Part shown: positions 26,001-35,261 of the stretch, piece after piece | Position numbering within the stretch: position 1 is the first letter of the stretch | How the letters are laid out: every line of letters begins with the position of its first letter | DNA from: Nelumbo lutea | Taxonomy: Eukaryota; Streptophyta; Magnoliopsida; Proteales; Nelumbonaceae | DNA: 64,000 nt | Direction of reading: 5' to 3' | Assembly (NCBI GenBank): GCA_022828595.1 | Contig: JAKGHH010000003.1 | Span: 56,099,759 to 56,163,758, forward strand | Notes under the pieces: model-generated | What the model saw: the letters and a program-made list of their open reading frames with translations, nothing else | The model's database searches: none | What the model was told of the DNA's origin: nothing | Program-made: the position numbers and the translations under genes

Positions 26001-29000
26001 TTCTCCATGTAACAAGGTTCCCTCCTATAAATGTGCAGTAGCCACTAGTAGACTTTCTGTCACTTTGGGATCCAGCCCAATCTGCATTTGTATAAACTTC
26101 AACTTTCAAATGTCCGTGCTTTTGAAACAACAAACTAGTACCCGGATACTTCTTCAAATATCGGAGGATTCTCTCTGCTGCTTCAAGATGAGAAGACCTA
26201 GGAGCATGCATGAATTGACTGAGAACACCAACAGCATATGCAATGTCTGGGCGAGTCATAGAAAGGTATAACAATCTCCCTACAAGCCTCTGAAACTGTT
26301 TCACATCCTTAAGTGATTCACCACTGTTGTCACCTAATTTATGGTTGGGGTCAATGGGAGAGTCAACTGGCTTCACCCCCATCTTTCCAGTGTCCTGAAG
26401 TAAATCTAGGACGTATTTCCTTTGAGAAATGAAGATACCCTTCTTTGATCGGGCAACTTCAATTCCAAGGAAGTATCTGGCGGGTCCTAGATCCTTCACT
26501 TCAAACTGAGTTGCAAGGAAAAGTTTTAATTTCTGAATTTCATCCTCCCAATCACCAGTAACAATTATGTCATCCACATAAACAATTAGAGCAGCAATTT
26601 TACCTTCTCCTTTTTTCACGAACAGTGTGTGATCTGATTGACATTGCCTGTATCCTTTCTGCTGAACTGCCACATGGAATCTACCGAACCAAGCTCTTGG
26701 TGATTGTTTCAGCCCGTATAAGGACTTTTTCAACTTGCACACTTTCTTTTCATTGCCTTGGGCTAGAAATCCAGGAAGTTGAATCATGTACACTTCCTCT
26801 TCAAGGTCACCATTCAAGAATGCATTCTTGATGTCCAGTTGGTGTAAAACCCAATCCAGATTGGCTGCAAGAGAGAAAAAGACTCTAATGGAATTCATCT
26901 TGGCGACGGGGTCAAAAGTTTCAGCATAATCAACTCCATACACTTGAGTGAATCCCTTTGCCACTAAGCGAGCTTTATACCTTTCCACTATTCCATCAGC
27001 CTAATGCTTGACTGTGAACACCCATTTACATCCAACTGGAACCTTTCCCTTGGGAAGATCAACAAGTTCCCATGTGCCATTTTTGTGAAGGGCATTAACT
27101 TCTTCCCTCATGGCATTTGTCCATTCAGGAACTGAAAGAGCTTTTGCTGCATTTTTAGGGATAGGGACACTGTCAATAGAGGTAAGGAAGGCACGGAATG
27201 AGGGTGAAATATTCTCATAGGAGACAAAGTTGGAAATGGGATGTTTTGTGGTGCACAATCTAACACCCTTCCTGTGAGCAATAGGACGGTCAAGATCATT
27301 AGCAGTAGAGGAATCATTTTCAATAGATTCAAGGACATCATTGAGAGCTAAAATACCTGAGTGAGAATGATCCTCCCTCGAGGAGTCTGGTGGCACTGGA
27401 GTTACAGCTTCCGGATTCTCTACAGCTCTTGGATTTGGCTGGCCTTTGCGACGACGAGAAAAACACGAAAAGGTGGAGGGTCAGGGAGAGAGGGAAGCTG
27501 AACTAGTTTCTCCTCATATCTACACTCCCCCTGAGGAGAAACGGGATAGAAAGGTTCATCTTCAAAGAAAGAAACATCCATGGAGACATAGAATTTATGA
27601 GAAACAGGATCAAAAACACGGTAGCCCTTTTGAGTGAAAGAGTAACCAAGAAATATGCAAGGTATAGCACGAGAGTCCAATTTCCCACGGGTGGGAGATA
27701 GATTTTGGACAAAACACCGACAACCAAAGACATGATGAGGAATAGAAAGAAGGGGAGCCTTAGGAAAGAGAAGTTGATGTGGGGCTTTGTACTCTAACCG
27801 ACGAGAGGGCATACGGTTTATAAGGTAAGTGGAACAAAGAACAGCTTCAAGCCAAAACCGTTTGGGAACATTCATATGAAGTAGTAGACCTCGAGCCACT
27901 TCAAGGAGATGTCGGTTCTTCCGTTCGGCCACACCATTTTGTTGTGGTGTGCGGGCACAAGAGCTACGGTGAAGGGAACCATGCGAAGCAAAAAACTCCT
28001 TGAGGTCACTATGAAAAAATTCTTTTACATTATCTGATTGGAAAATTTGGATTTCAGTTTGAAATTGAGTGAAGACCATCCGCTGGAAATCTTGAATGAC
28101 TTTTGGTACTTCTTCCCTGGTTCGCATCGGGTATACCCACGTAAATCTAGAATAATGATCAATGAGGGTAATGAAATACTTGTAGCCACTCTCAGATGGT
28201 AAAGTAACAGGGCCCCACACATCAGAATGAACAATGTGAAATGGAGATTCAGATTTACTATGTCTTTGAAGAAAATGAGTTCTACAATGTTTACTCAACT
28301 GACACGTTTGACAAGAAAAGTCAGAGACAGACATTGACTTAAACAGTTATGGGAATACAACTTTCAAAGACTCAAAAGACAAATGACCAAGACGACAATG
28401 CCATAAATAGACTTTTTTCTTATAAGACTGACTCATAGACTCTATAACATGAAGACCAGCCTTATTCTCCAGCATGTAAAGTCCATCAGCCATACGACAC
28501 CTACCAATCGTCCTCCCCGAGGCCAGATCCTGAATCACACAATGAGAAGGGAAAAAAGTCACTGAGCAATTCAAGGAATTAGTAACACTACTAACAGAGA
28601 ACAAATTAATGGGAAAGTTTGGAACATGAAGAACATCAGAGAGGGTAAGGCCAAGAGGAAGAGAGATAGTTCATTGACCAGCTATGGAAGAGTATGATCC
28701 ATCGGCTAGTCTCACCTTGTCTCTTCCAGAAAGAGGGTGATAGGTTTGAAAGTAAGAGGACGTACCAGTCATATGTTTTGATGCTCCAGAATCAATGATC
28801 CATGGAGAGTCATGGGTGTGAGAAACAACATGGAAAGCAGTGGCAGGGTTACCTGACGTAGATGCAAATGAGGTTGAGGGAGGAGTATTCATCTGACGAA
28901 TTGCTCTACCATAGGGCTCTAAATGGTCACGGAAGGAATTCATAATGTCCTCCCTCGGGTCAGGTCCAGTGAGATGTGTCTGAGTCACAGTAGCCATGTT

Positions 29001-31042
29001 GCTCTACCATAGCCATGTTGGCCATGTGATGTTTCTTTGTATTTTGCTGCCCGTACTTCTTATTCACCTCTGAACTATGCTTCTTAGTCAGATCTTGAGC
29101 CCATTTTGGTTTCCCATGAAGATCCCAACAGGTATCTTTGGTGTGTTGGGGTTTCTGGCAATGAGTGCACCACAATTTTTCCTTATCTTCTGTTTTTTTC
29201 TGGAGATCTCCTTTCCGGGAAGAAGATCCCCCACCAGTAGATACACCCCCTTTTGCAACTAACACAACAGCATCCCCACCAGGGCTGTTCATCAAATTTC
29301 TCCTGCTTTCTTCCGATTGCACAAGAGCATAGACTTCCTGAACAGAAGGGAGATCCTTAGAGCTGAAAATCTAAACTCTGATAGATTCATACATAGGATT
29401 CAGACCATGTAAGAATGCAAACACCCTTTGCTGGGAGACAATCTGTTTGTACTTCTTAGCATCCTCATCACACTTCCAATCCACACTCTGGTAGTGATCC
29501 AACTCCTTCCAGGCAGATGTTAAGTCAGAGTAATAGACCGATAAACACCTCTCCCCCTGTCTACAAGTAGAAGATGCTACCTACAGTTGATAAATTTTGG
29601 CATAGTGTCTCAATTCTGAATATGTAGACTTTGTTTGTTCCCAGATTTCATTCGCAGTTTCAGCCCACATGAAATTCTTCCTGATTTGAGGTTGCATGGA
29701 AACCAAGAGCCAGGACATAACAATACTGTTCTCCTGATTCCATCTATCATATTCAGCACTCCCGGAGGATGGTTCTTTTATCCTCCCATTAATGTAGCCT
29801 ATCTTCCCTCTTGCAGTGATGTATAACTTGATCCCTCTTGACCACTCTAGGTAATTTAAACCATCAAGAGGGACAACAGCCATAGAAAAGGATAGGTCAC
29901 CCCCACCCATTCCATTCGGCATTGAGGAAACTCTAGATGAGGCTGAATCTCCACTACTCATGATTCCTGGTTTAAAAAAAAACAACCAAAGGAGTACTTC
30001 CGTACACGGCTATTATAGAAACAGGTCCTTCTGACCTATGGAACAGGTCTGTATAACCTACGGTCTTGTAGGAATCCAAGAAGAGAACACTGCAGTTGCA
30101 GTACATAATCAGGTCTGTATGACCTACGGTTGTATAACCTACGGTCTTGTAGGAATCCAAGAAGAGAACACTGCAGTTGCAGTACACAATCAGGTCTGTA
30201 TGACCTACAGTTGTATAGATGTCATATGACCCTCCAACAGAATAGAAAAAAGACAGGTGAAGATCACCATACCCCTAATCGGCAGGTATGGTAGCCAAAC
30301 AGTCAATGACTGAGATCAATACAAAAATCTGTTTTAGGACATCAACAGTCCATCGAAGGGGTAAAGGACTACAAAGCAAAGTTGAATACAACTACTTTGT
30401 TAAAACAAAAAAACACAGTCCCTCAATAGTCCATCAATCGGCTGAACAGTCAATCAATAAACAGCCAATCCGTAGGGCAGCCGAACAGTAAATGAACAGT
30501 ACCTCTTTTAACTTCAGATGATAGCCTCTCTGTAAGCCAAAAACTCCCTCTACGAACCTCGGATGATAGCCTCTCTACAGTCGAATCGACAATGAATACC
30601 ACTTTTGGGCTGGAAGATGAAAAGTCTCTACAACTTCTGGGTCGAACTGAATACAACTGATTAGCAGTTCGATGAATACAGCCTTGGGAGATGAAAAGAC
30701 TATCTGCTACTTGCTTGACACCACCCTTCAGGCCTGGACGAGTTGCTCTGATACCATGTTGAGCAAGAGCGAGAGCAAGTGAGAGACAAGAGGAGAGAAG
30801 AGAGGAAGAGAGGAGAGGAGTGCCAAGAGGACTTAAAGCCCCTATTGAACTTGGGGGGCGAAAGAATGATCTATTATTATTTATACTAGTACAGCCGAAC
30901 ATTGTAATCAAAGAGGAAATTACAACAGTACCCTTATGGTACTAAACCTGAATACATAAACATAAACAATACATAAACATAAACAACTGACAACAGAAAG
31001 AAAAGGGTGGGTGACGTGGACAACCTTGCTTTATATATATAC

Positions 31043-31086
<44 letters not shown>

Positions 31087-33324
31087 TGCAGATCTTGATG
31101 TTTTTAGATGGGTGACAGATGGTTGATGTTGTATGTACTTTGTAGTAAGCAAGTATGCCCAAATTAATTAATTAATTAATACAATTAATACCAACAGTTC
31201 AAAATCCTATATTCTAATGGGTATTCGAGAGGATCTTTTTGTTAGCAGACATCATATTCTTTAAATTTTTTGGTAAGTAAAATAAATTACTTTTCTTTGG
31301 TAAAAACCCATTCTTTAAAATCAAAGCAAACAAATTACTTTTTTTTTAGTATTCTAATGAAACTTTGTCCACAACATGTATTCTAATGGACCTTATTCAT
31401 TTTCTTTTTAGTTTTCACAATGGTTTTGCAGGAATTATTAATTAGTTAGTAGTTTAGGTCTGTTTGGTTAACATGAATTGGGGTCTGGAATTGGAATCAG
31501 AATGGTCCATTACAATTACAACCGTTTGGTTGGGCGGAATTGGAATCCTATTCCCATTCCTGGTTGAATGAAATTCCTCCATTTGAGGGAATGACCATTC
31601 CCTCTCCCTCCCTTGGGAATGGGAATCCATTTCAGCCAATTCCAATTCCCATCTGAACCAAACAGGCAGGAGGAATAGACCATTCCAGTTCCCAATTTGT
31701 GGTTGGATTCACGTGCTTGCAGAGTGTTTATAGGGTTTTTGCTTTCAGGAGATCCCATCATGGTCATTGGACCATTTATAGATCAGATGACCACACAAAA
31801 TTACATAAAACTTCAATTTCATGTTTTTAATGCCTTTATTGTTATTGATTGTATCTATAATTTTTATCTTTTTTACTTTGAAGTTTACACCTCAAACCGC
31901 CTTGAGGCTTATGCCTCTCCTCTTCAAGAACCAACCGCCCCACCTCTGCATTTAGCCTTTTAAAACCTTGATAAAGACAAAAGCTCTGCCTGGAAAGAGT
32001 CCTTCCAACCAATTGGTCACCCAATTCTTTCATTTATGAGTATCTTATCCTTCATTCAGAACTGCAAATGGGAGGGCAGATGTACTGGAAAAACAGGGGG
32101 TTAAGATATTGATTGTTCTGGGAAAAGTGTAAAGTTTAGTGTTCCAACTTTTGTACTTAGCTTTAACTTCATACTAATTCAATGAATTCATTTTGCTGAT
32201 AAAAAAAAAAAAAAAAAAAAAACTCATTGATTGAAGAAATATGGTCCATTCCTAATGGAGAGTTGTTGATGGCAGAGAATCTAGATGGAGGAGAGTATAT
32301 ATTTGCATTCCGCATGTTGATGGTACTTTTCAGAAGAGAGTTCTCATTTGTGGATGCATTGTACCTTTGGGAGGTAATAGATTCTCCTTGGTTAATCAAA
32401 ATCATATCTTTCCATGTCAGAGGACTTTTCATATATATTCTCTTATAACTTTATAAGATGTGGTTACTTCAGTTCTATACAAGCTCTCATTATAGCTACA
32501 TATTTGATTAATTGACAAAGATTGGTTTCAGTTGATGTGGGCCATGGAGTACAACCCGAGCCTATTCTCTTTGTATGAAGGCCCAAATGCAGCTATGGAT
32601 AGGAATAATGCACCCAAGGGCAATGACAAGCTGCTAAAACAGTATGGAAGATTTGAGAGGAAAAATTTAAAGACCGGATTCAGTGACAAAAGCAGCTCTC
32701 TATCTGTTTTTGTCGTTGCAGGTATCCTCAAGTCCAAGAAGAAGCAGCTGTTGAGAGAGGCAAGGGGTCTGGACAATGTTCTCAAGGTCCTATCACCTCT
32801 CTTTGCCTTTCATATCAGTATATGTATGTACATACATATGTGCTCTAGTCTCAAAGTGGAACTTTATGATCCAGGTTTTGAATGAATTAACTGGAAAATT
32901 AGATGCAAAAAAGGCATGCAACGAAGCTTTGAAGATTCACAAAAAATATTTGAGCAAGGTAAGTTTTATCTTTATGAATTTTAGTGCCAATATTTTGACA
33001 TTTTTTTCTTTTATTCATCTTTTTTATTTAAATGGTAACCTCAATGATGTTTAGAGCTAAGTAGAGTGTTGTGTAAGAGTGAGTAACAAATTTCTGGAAG
33101 TACTATTTTTTTTGATAATTTCCTATTTGATGGGCCCTTTACGACCATATAAATTGCTGAGTGCACCTACCGTTCGCGATCTAGGAGATTTTGAAAATAT
33201 GGTTTTATAACGTTTTTCTTTGGAAAATATGTATCCATGCTCTTAGACCATGACCCTACCCTATATGCACGAATTGCGGCACTAAGATTTATAGCATATA
33301 TTTTTCTTGCAGACTAAGAAATGA
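9688..33324 (+). CDS. TBC-domain Rab GTPase-activating protein (5' end outside window)
   Basis: Nine exons join in frame: 9688-9791, 10270-10523, 10703-10825, 10925-11013, 14962-15067, 32276-32373, 32532-32786, 32875-32958 and 33313-33324 (375 codons with stop). All introns are GT-AG and all phases match. The protein matches the plant Gyp1/TBC superfamily. [14 protein letters not shown] opens the TBC domain, the arginine finger IxxDxxR is IGLDVVR (visible residues 119-125) and the glutamine finger is YCQG (158-161). [16 protein letters not shown] and [22 protein letters not shown] follow. It should accelerate GTP hydrolysis on a Rab/Ypt GTPase in membrane traffic. Relatives have roughly 60 more N-terminal residues; that exon must lie left of the nested copia stack. 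Nothing in the visible frame is broken, so the gene is probably functional despite 4-kb and 17-kb introns. Confidence 0.93.
9851..10240 (+). repeat. Tandem ~199-bp duplication in TBC intron
   Basis: Two diverged copies with an offset of about 199 bp fill the intron between the first two visible exons. Both include tctcctcaaactttgttg, tttgagttgaatgaa and tctttaatgagaaaaa, for example at about 9898 and 10097. No coding content was seen. Confidence 0.75.
11014..11500. other. TBC intron segment, AT-rich
   Basis: After the exon ending at 11013 this intron runs to 14961. The first half-kilobase holds no gene. Between about 11280 and 11460 an AT-rich tract with repeated ggattcaaat- and gatattga-like motifs resembles the element at 35262-35653 and may be a remnant of the same repeat type. 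Confidence 0.4.
11500..13520 (+). pseudogene. Degenerate LINE ORF1-like remnant
   Basis: Several short plus-strand frames are separated by stops. The clearest, 13230-13520, encodes [20 protein letters not shown], the tryptophan/leucine motif typical of DUF4283-like regions at the start of plant non-LTR retrotransposon ORF1 proteins. Earlier frames (11601-11918, 11976-12281, 12642-12911) are rich in Arg, Glu and Gly and are not recognised. No reverse transcriptase follows. It lies in the TBC intron in the sense orientation and has no continuous reading frame. Confidence 0.5.
13521..14961. other. TBC intron, AT-rich noncoding stretch
   Basis: No gene seen. The segment starts with repeated gtcgatgg/gtcggaaatgtcg motifs near 13540-13600 and ends with gtcaacatcttgtcgacat near 14385-14410, which suggests a degenerate transposon with related ends. 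The middle is a long run of ttattataaatt-like AT-rich sequence. The acceptor for the next TBC exon is ctgaaaag at 14954-14961. Confidence 0.4.
14962..15067 (+). CDS. TBC gene, isolated middle exon
   Basis: This 106-bp exon encodes [20 protein letters not shown] followed by [15 protein letters not shown], continuing the TBC core after CFEHVMRRM. It ends in phase 1 before gtatgc. The next exon, 17.2 kb away, starts with AG, completing a Glu codon ahead of NLDGGEY. The match in phase and in family order confirms the linkage. Confidence 0.92.
15686..16180. mobile_element. hAT-like MITE with perfect 8-bp target-site duplication
   Basis: A 495-bp element with inverted ends catagttttcaaggcg and, on the other strand, catagttgtcaaggcg. 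It is flanked by ggcatcac at 15678-15685 and 16181-16188. The subterminal zones are rich in gcctaggc and aggcgaggc motifs, the centre is AT-rich, and there is no transposase. The 8-bp duplication is typical of hAT transposition. Confidence 0.85.
16530..16803 (-). repeat. 3' LTR of copia element F (left)
   Basis: Runs tgttccaac...ttcgaaca on the plus strand, with TG...CA ends on both strands. It shares long blocks with the right LTR, such as ggctgaaatgactacaatac and aaaaagacaatactgcccct. Confidence 0.9.
16804..21140 (-). pseudogene. Copia element F gag-pol, multiply broken
   Basis: Gag begins near 21140 (MASSKGSTK) and decays quickly. A frame at 20747-19452 holds a glycine/arginine-rich region, zinc knuckle [14 protein letters not shown], protease [11 protein letters not shown]-pre-integrase ([13 protein letters not shown], CESCQLSKH) and the integrase start HLDVWGP. 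A frameshift near 19470 leads to 19515-19138 with the integrase residues RSDNANEYF and NGVVERKN. Reverse transcriptase is at 18970-17984 with [10 protein letters not shown] and [12 protein letters not shown]. RNase H ([14 protein letters not shown]) is split by the MITE and resumes with [16 protein letters not shown] sequence and [12 protein letters not shown] near 17133-16980. A ctct microsatellite near 16950 shifts the tail. Not functional. Confidence 0.88.
17150..17649. mobile_element. hAT-like MITE inside the RNase H region of copia F
   Basis: A 500-bp element with ends caatgttttaaaaggcg and, from the opposite strand, caatgttttaaaatgcgg. It is flanked by attcagct (17142-17149) and atttagct (17650-17657), an 8-bp duplication with one mismatch. 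It contains many aggcgta/acgcctc motifs near both ends and an aaagg-rich centre. It splits codons for SSIEAK and the following RAMAH of copia F, so it inserted after that element. Confidence 0.87.
21601..21886 (-). repeat. 5' LTR of copia element F (right)
   Basis: Runs tgttccaat...tctaaca on the plus strand, adjacent to the primer-binding site at 21589-21600. The 450-bp leader (21141-21588) between it and gag has no recognised coding content. Confidence 0.9.
22640..22895 (-). pseudogene. LINE RNase H-like (RVT_3) fragment
   Basis: On the minus strand, codons near 22670-22745 read WIRRSANN, a stop, then ADSLARGAL. This resembles the C-terminal part of the RNase H-like domain of plant LINEs (WIPRSANxxADxLAR). 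The remainder is too degenerate to place. It directly precedes the left target-site duplication of the large TIR element. Confidence 0.5.
23220..24128. other. AT-rich interior of the large hAT-like element
   Basis: No gene recognised. A poly-T run occurs at 23221-23238. Between 23640 and 24120 a degenerate motif (ctaaattaacaccaaatta / tctgttaattactg) recurs irregularly. The open frame at 23366-23638 shows no similarity that I can recognise. Confidence 0.4.
24131..24385 (+). repeat. Short direct repeats, 95-bp spacing
   Basis: The block catattaattgctgttaat with its following actgtttgcaactaacagaaaatt occurs at 24131 and again at 24226. The block gatacataaacccaataaaa occurs at 24177 and 24345. 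They are diverged tandem repeats within the AT-rich element. Confidence 0.75.
24423..25374. other. Unassigned DNA left of copia D
   Basis: No gene, exon or recognised repeat in this stretch. The final 120 bp before copia D are purine-rich (gggagagag- and gaaaggg-like runs). It is interior sequence of the large hAT-like element. Confidence 0.4.
25380..25618 (-). repeat. 3' LTR of copia element D (left)
   Basis: Plus strand tgttgagcaagagcg to ctgacaaca. Contains a short duplication of aatacataaacataaac near 25570-25605, also present in the partner LTR. Confidence 0.93.
25626..29961 (-). pseudogene. Copia element D gag-pol with several stops and frameshifts
   Basis: Gag starts at ATG 29961 (MSSGDSASS) and contains [14 protein letters not shown]. 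Stops occur near 29583 and 29373, and the zinc knuckle [14 protein letters not shown] lies near 29165. A frameshift near 28970 precedes protease DSGASKHM (about 28790). Stops near 28672 and 28345 flank GAG-pre-integrase (WHCRLGHLS). Integrase, 28334-27420, keeps [16 protein letters not shown] and [10 protein letters not shown]. The connection region, 27396-27001, ends in a nonsense codon before reverse transcriptase at 26988-25726, which keeps [10 protein letters not shown] and [12 protein letters not shown]. RNase H keeps YTNADWAG (first Asp changed to Asn), [17 protein letters not shown] and HIEVDKHF. A frameshift near 25770 precedes the tail. Not able to encode a working polyprotein. Confidence 0.9.
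30053..30214 (+). repeat. Two-copy 81-bp tandem repeat in copia D leader
   Basis: Unit starts ataacctacggtcttgtagg at 30053 and 30134; the copies differ at about two positions. It is in the untranslated leader between the primer-binding site and gag of element D. Confidence 0.88.
30757..30995 (-). repeat. 5' LTR of copia element D (right)
   Basis: Plus strand tgttgagcaagagcg to ctgacaaca, next to the primer-binding site at 30745-30756, followed by the duplication gaaag. Confidence 0.93.
31031..31086 (+). repeat. Compound microsatellite (TA)n-(GA)n
   Basis: An atatat run with one interruption passes into a gagaga run ending near 31086. A further attaattaatt repeat is at about 31163-31183. 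Confidence 0.95.
31457..31668. mobile_element. Small MITE-like element with tgtttggtt ends
   Basis: The left end gtctgtttggtt (31458-31469) and the right end aaccaaacaggc (31657-31668) are inverted. The interior has repeated ggaattggaatc and gggaatgg motifs. No duplication could be fixed. It lies in the right part of the large hAT-like element. Confidence 0.5.
32198..32221 (+). repeat. Poly(A) run before a TBC exon
   Basis: About 24 consecutive A residues lie 55 bp upstream of the exon at 32276. It could be the tail of a retroposed sequence covering about 31980-32197, but no family is recognised. Confidence 0.7.
32276..33324 (+). CDS. TBC gene, 3' exon cluster and stop
   Basis: Exons 32276-32373 ([20 protein letters not shown] start), 32532-32786 ([18 protein letters not shown] [30 protein letters not shown]), 32875-32958 ([20 protein letters not shown]) and 33313-33324 (Thr-Lys-Lys-stop). 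All are in phase 0 except the first. The tiny last exon matches the short basic C-terminus of relatives and follows a good acceptor, tttttcttgcag. The donor of the second exon, gtccta, is weak. Confidence 0.9.
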
Positions 33325-35100
33325 TAATGGTGCTTGACGTCATAAATTTGTTGTCCAACCAGATCCTCACACCCAATTGGCTGATGCTTTGTGAACCAGA
33401 GCTTGTCACCAAGATTTTTCTTGTAAAGTTTCTTCATCTCAGATGTAGTGTTCCAATAGCTGAGCTCTTCTTTTGTTTTTCTTTTTCCTCAAATTTTTGT
33501 TGTAAAGTTTCTTCATCTCAGATGTAGAAAATATTTTTTTCACACAAGTTACTCTCTACTCTGCATGCTCAAAGCTCCTGTATAAGAATTTTTCTTTTTC
33601 AATTTTGTGAAGTATTGTAGGTAATGATTGTTGACCCCAAAATGGTGGGTATACTTTTGCCATATTTGACTGTCTTTTGCCCTTTGTGAGTCAACTAACA
33701 TAAAGTCACAAGTATTTTTCTTATCCATTTAGGCTAGGCTAATCACATTTTTAAGTCAATTTAATTTTAGTACATACACAATCATATAGCCTTTGCTTAT
33801 ACTTTTTTTTTTCATTGTCAATATACATAGAATCTGTCTTCTGGTTATGTGTAGATGATGCAGTAATTGATCCTCAACAAAGAGACAAATATTGAGAAAG
33901 ATGAATGGACAATTGTTCATGTTGTGGATGTCAGAGAACCCTATCCGAAAACTTCTCCTAAGAGTCATGGCTTCTGTGAGAAATTTTCTTTGTAAAGATA
34001 CTGAGAAAGAAAAGGACAGTGTTCTCAGGGGAAGGTTCATCAGGTTATGAAGTATGATCAGCTTGGTGGAATTCTATAAGTGCAGACTAGAGTTCTAACT
34101 TTTTAACTAGTGCATGAGTATTCCTCTGAACTATTAAATACAGTTCTATTACATATGAAAGGTGTGCGTGCCCACACACGGGAGCGGATTAGTTGAACGC
34201 AATGGCTGTTAAACAGGCTGTGGAACCAATGATATACACCCCATAGCAGTCATAAATACATAGGGTCTACAACCATTCAATCTCTCACTTAGCATTTATC
34301 ACTGGCATGGGGCATTATCAGTGGTTTCATGTCAGGTTAGCTGAATGCATGGATGTTTAGTGGGCCGTGGAACCAATGATAACACTCAATCTCTCACTTA
34401 GCATCTATGGCTGGCATGGGGTGTTATTATTGGCTCCATAGATCACTAGACAGCCATCACATTCAGCTAATCTGAATCACTTAGCATGCATAGGTCACTA
34501 TGCATGATCACTTAGCATTTTGGCTTTGGCTTTTGCCTTGCTTGAGGTTTTATTTTATTCCATTTGCAATGCAACCAGGCAACAAAAGAAAGCAGAAACA
34601 AAAATAAATCAGATGTTGCACTCAAATTATTTGCATTCACATACTTTTGCACCAGTACAAATAAAATTACAGTGCAAAAAGAAAACAAAGAAAGACCCAT
34701 TAGGGTGGAATACGGTACTGAAACTCCTAGATCAACCAATATGTTGCTTTGCATTCTCATTTCTTATGAGGACCAATAGAAGTTGGCTTAAGTTGATCCT
34801 ATTAAAGATGAACCTTTTGAATCTTCCAGTATTGGAAGAATGGGCCAGTCATAGAGCTCATGAGCCTAGACCCAAAGCCTTCCTTTTATCGCTTTAAGTT
34901 GTTATTAATACCAGACTTCCACTTTCAATTTACAGCTTGACAGACTCTTTTTGTTAAACTTGAGATGGCTGTCCAAACAATTGTCTATAACACATCCATG
35001 TTTAGAAGGTCCAAAGTATGGTACGATTGTATCAGTTTTTGAATCGAGTGATATAATAAATACGAGGAATTAGGGACATCTATCAAGCTTAAATAGTAGC
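33325..35100. other. 3' UTR and intergenic DNA downstream of the TBC gene
   Basis: No gene seen. A 27-bp block, tgtaaagtttcttcatctca plus gatgtag, is repeated at about 33423 and 33501. A second pair of direct repeats, caatctctcacttagcat with a ggcatgggg block, occurs at about 34279 and 34388. Short frames here have no recognisable similarity. Confidence 0.45.
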
Positions 35101-35103
35101 AAG

Positions 35104-35219
35104 GTTCAAAGTATCAATACATACGATACACCAAAAAAAAATTGCATGTGTTTCAACTTGATGATACACAAGGCTCACTTGGGGAAGAGTATAAATACAA
35201 ATATGTATACTTCAAAACC
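35104..35219. repeat. Small inverted-repeat element with caaggtt ends
   Basis: The left caaggttcaaagtatcaatac and the right gtatacttcaaaaccttg form imperfect inverted ends about 115 bp apart. The end sequence resembles that of the element at 50437-50642. No duplication confirmed. Confidence 0.45.
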
Positions 35220-35261
35220 TTGCATATTGTATTTCTAAACCTTGTATGGTTGTATTGGCAC

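Larger units (their letters stand above)
25380..30995 (-). mobile_element. Copia element D, complete, pol related to element C
   Basis: A minus-strand copia, LTRs 25380-25618 and 30757-30995, both 239 bp, differing by five substitutions by eye. TSD gaaag at 25375-25379 and 30996-31000. Primer-binding site gctctgatacca at 30745-30756; polypurine tract as ctccccctcaag from 25619. Its gag-pol proteins align closely with those of element C, but the LTR sequences do not obviously match. It is inserted in the large hAT-like element. Confidence 0.94.
22904..31970. mobile_element. Large hAT-like non-autonomous element, split by copia D
   Basis: The left end catagttttaaaaggctaaa and the right end (opposite strand) caaggttttaaaaggctaaa are inverted repeats. 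Perfect 8-bp duplications ataaagac flank them at 22896-22903 and 31971-31978. Total length is 9067 bp; without copia D and its duplication about 3.45 kb remain. Both subterminal zones carry gaggcat/acacctca/gcctc motifs like the smaller MITEs in this window. No hAT transposase frame was found in 22904-25374 or 31001-31970. It fills most of the second half of the giant TBC intron. Confidence 0.75.
15068..32275 (+). other. 17.2-kb transposon-filled intron of the TBC gene
   Basis: The donor gtatgc at 15068 and the acceptor ggcag ending at 32275 bound one intron. It contains a hAT-like MITE, a LINE remnant with copia F and a second MITE, a LINE RNase H remnant, and a large TIR element split by copia D. 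About two thirds of its length is recognisable transposon. Sequence at 14962-15067 and 32276-32373 belongs to adjacent TBC exons in relatives. Confidence 0.88.

Noticed and set aside
2142..30756. Several gctctgatacca motifs that resemble tRNA sequence
   Set aside because: They are primer-binding sites next to LTRs; no cloverleaf can be formed around them.
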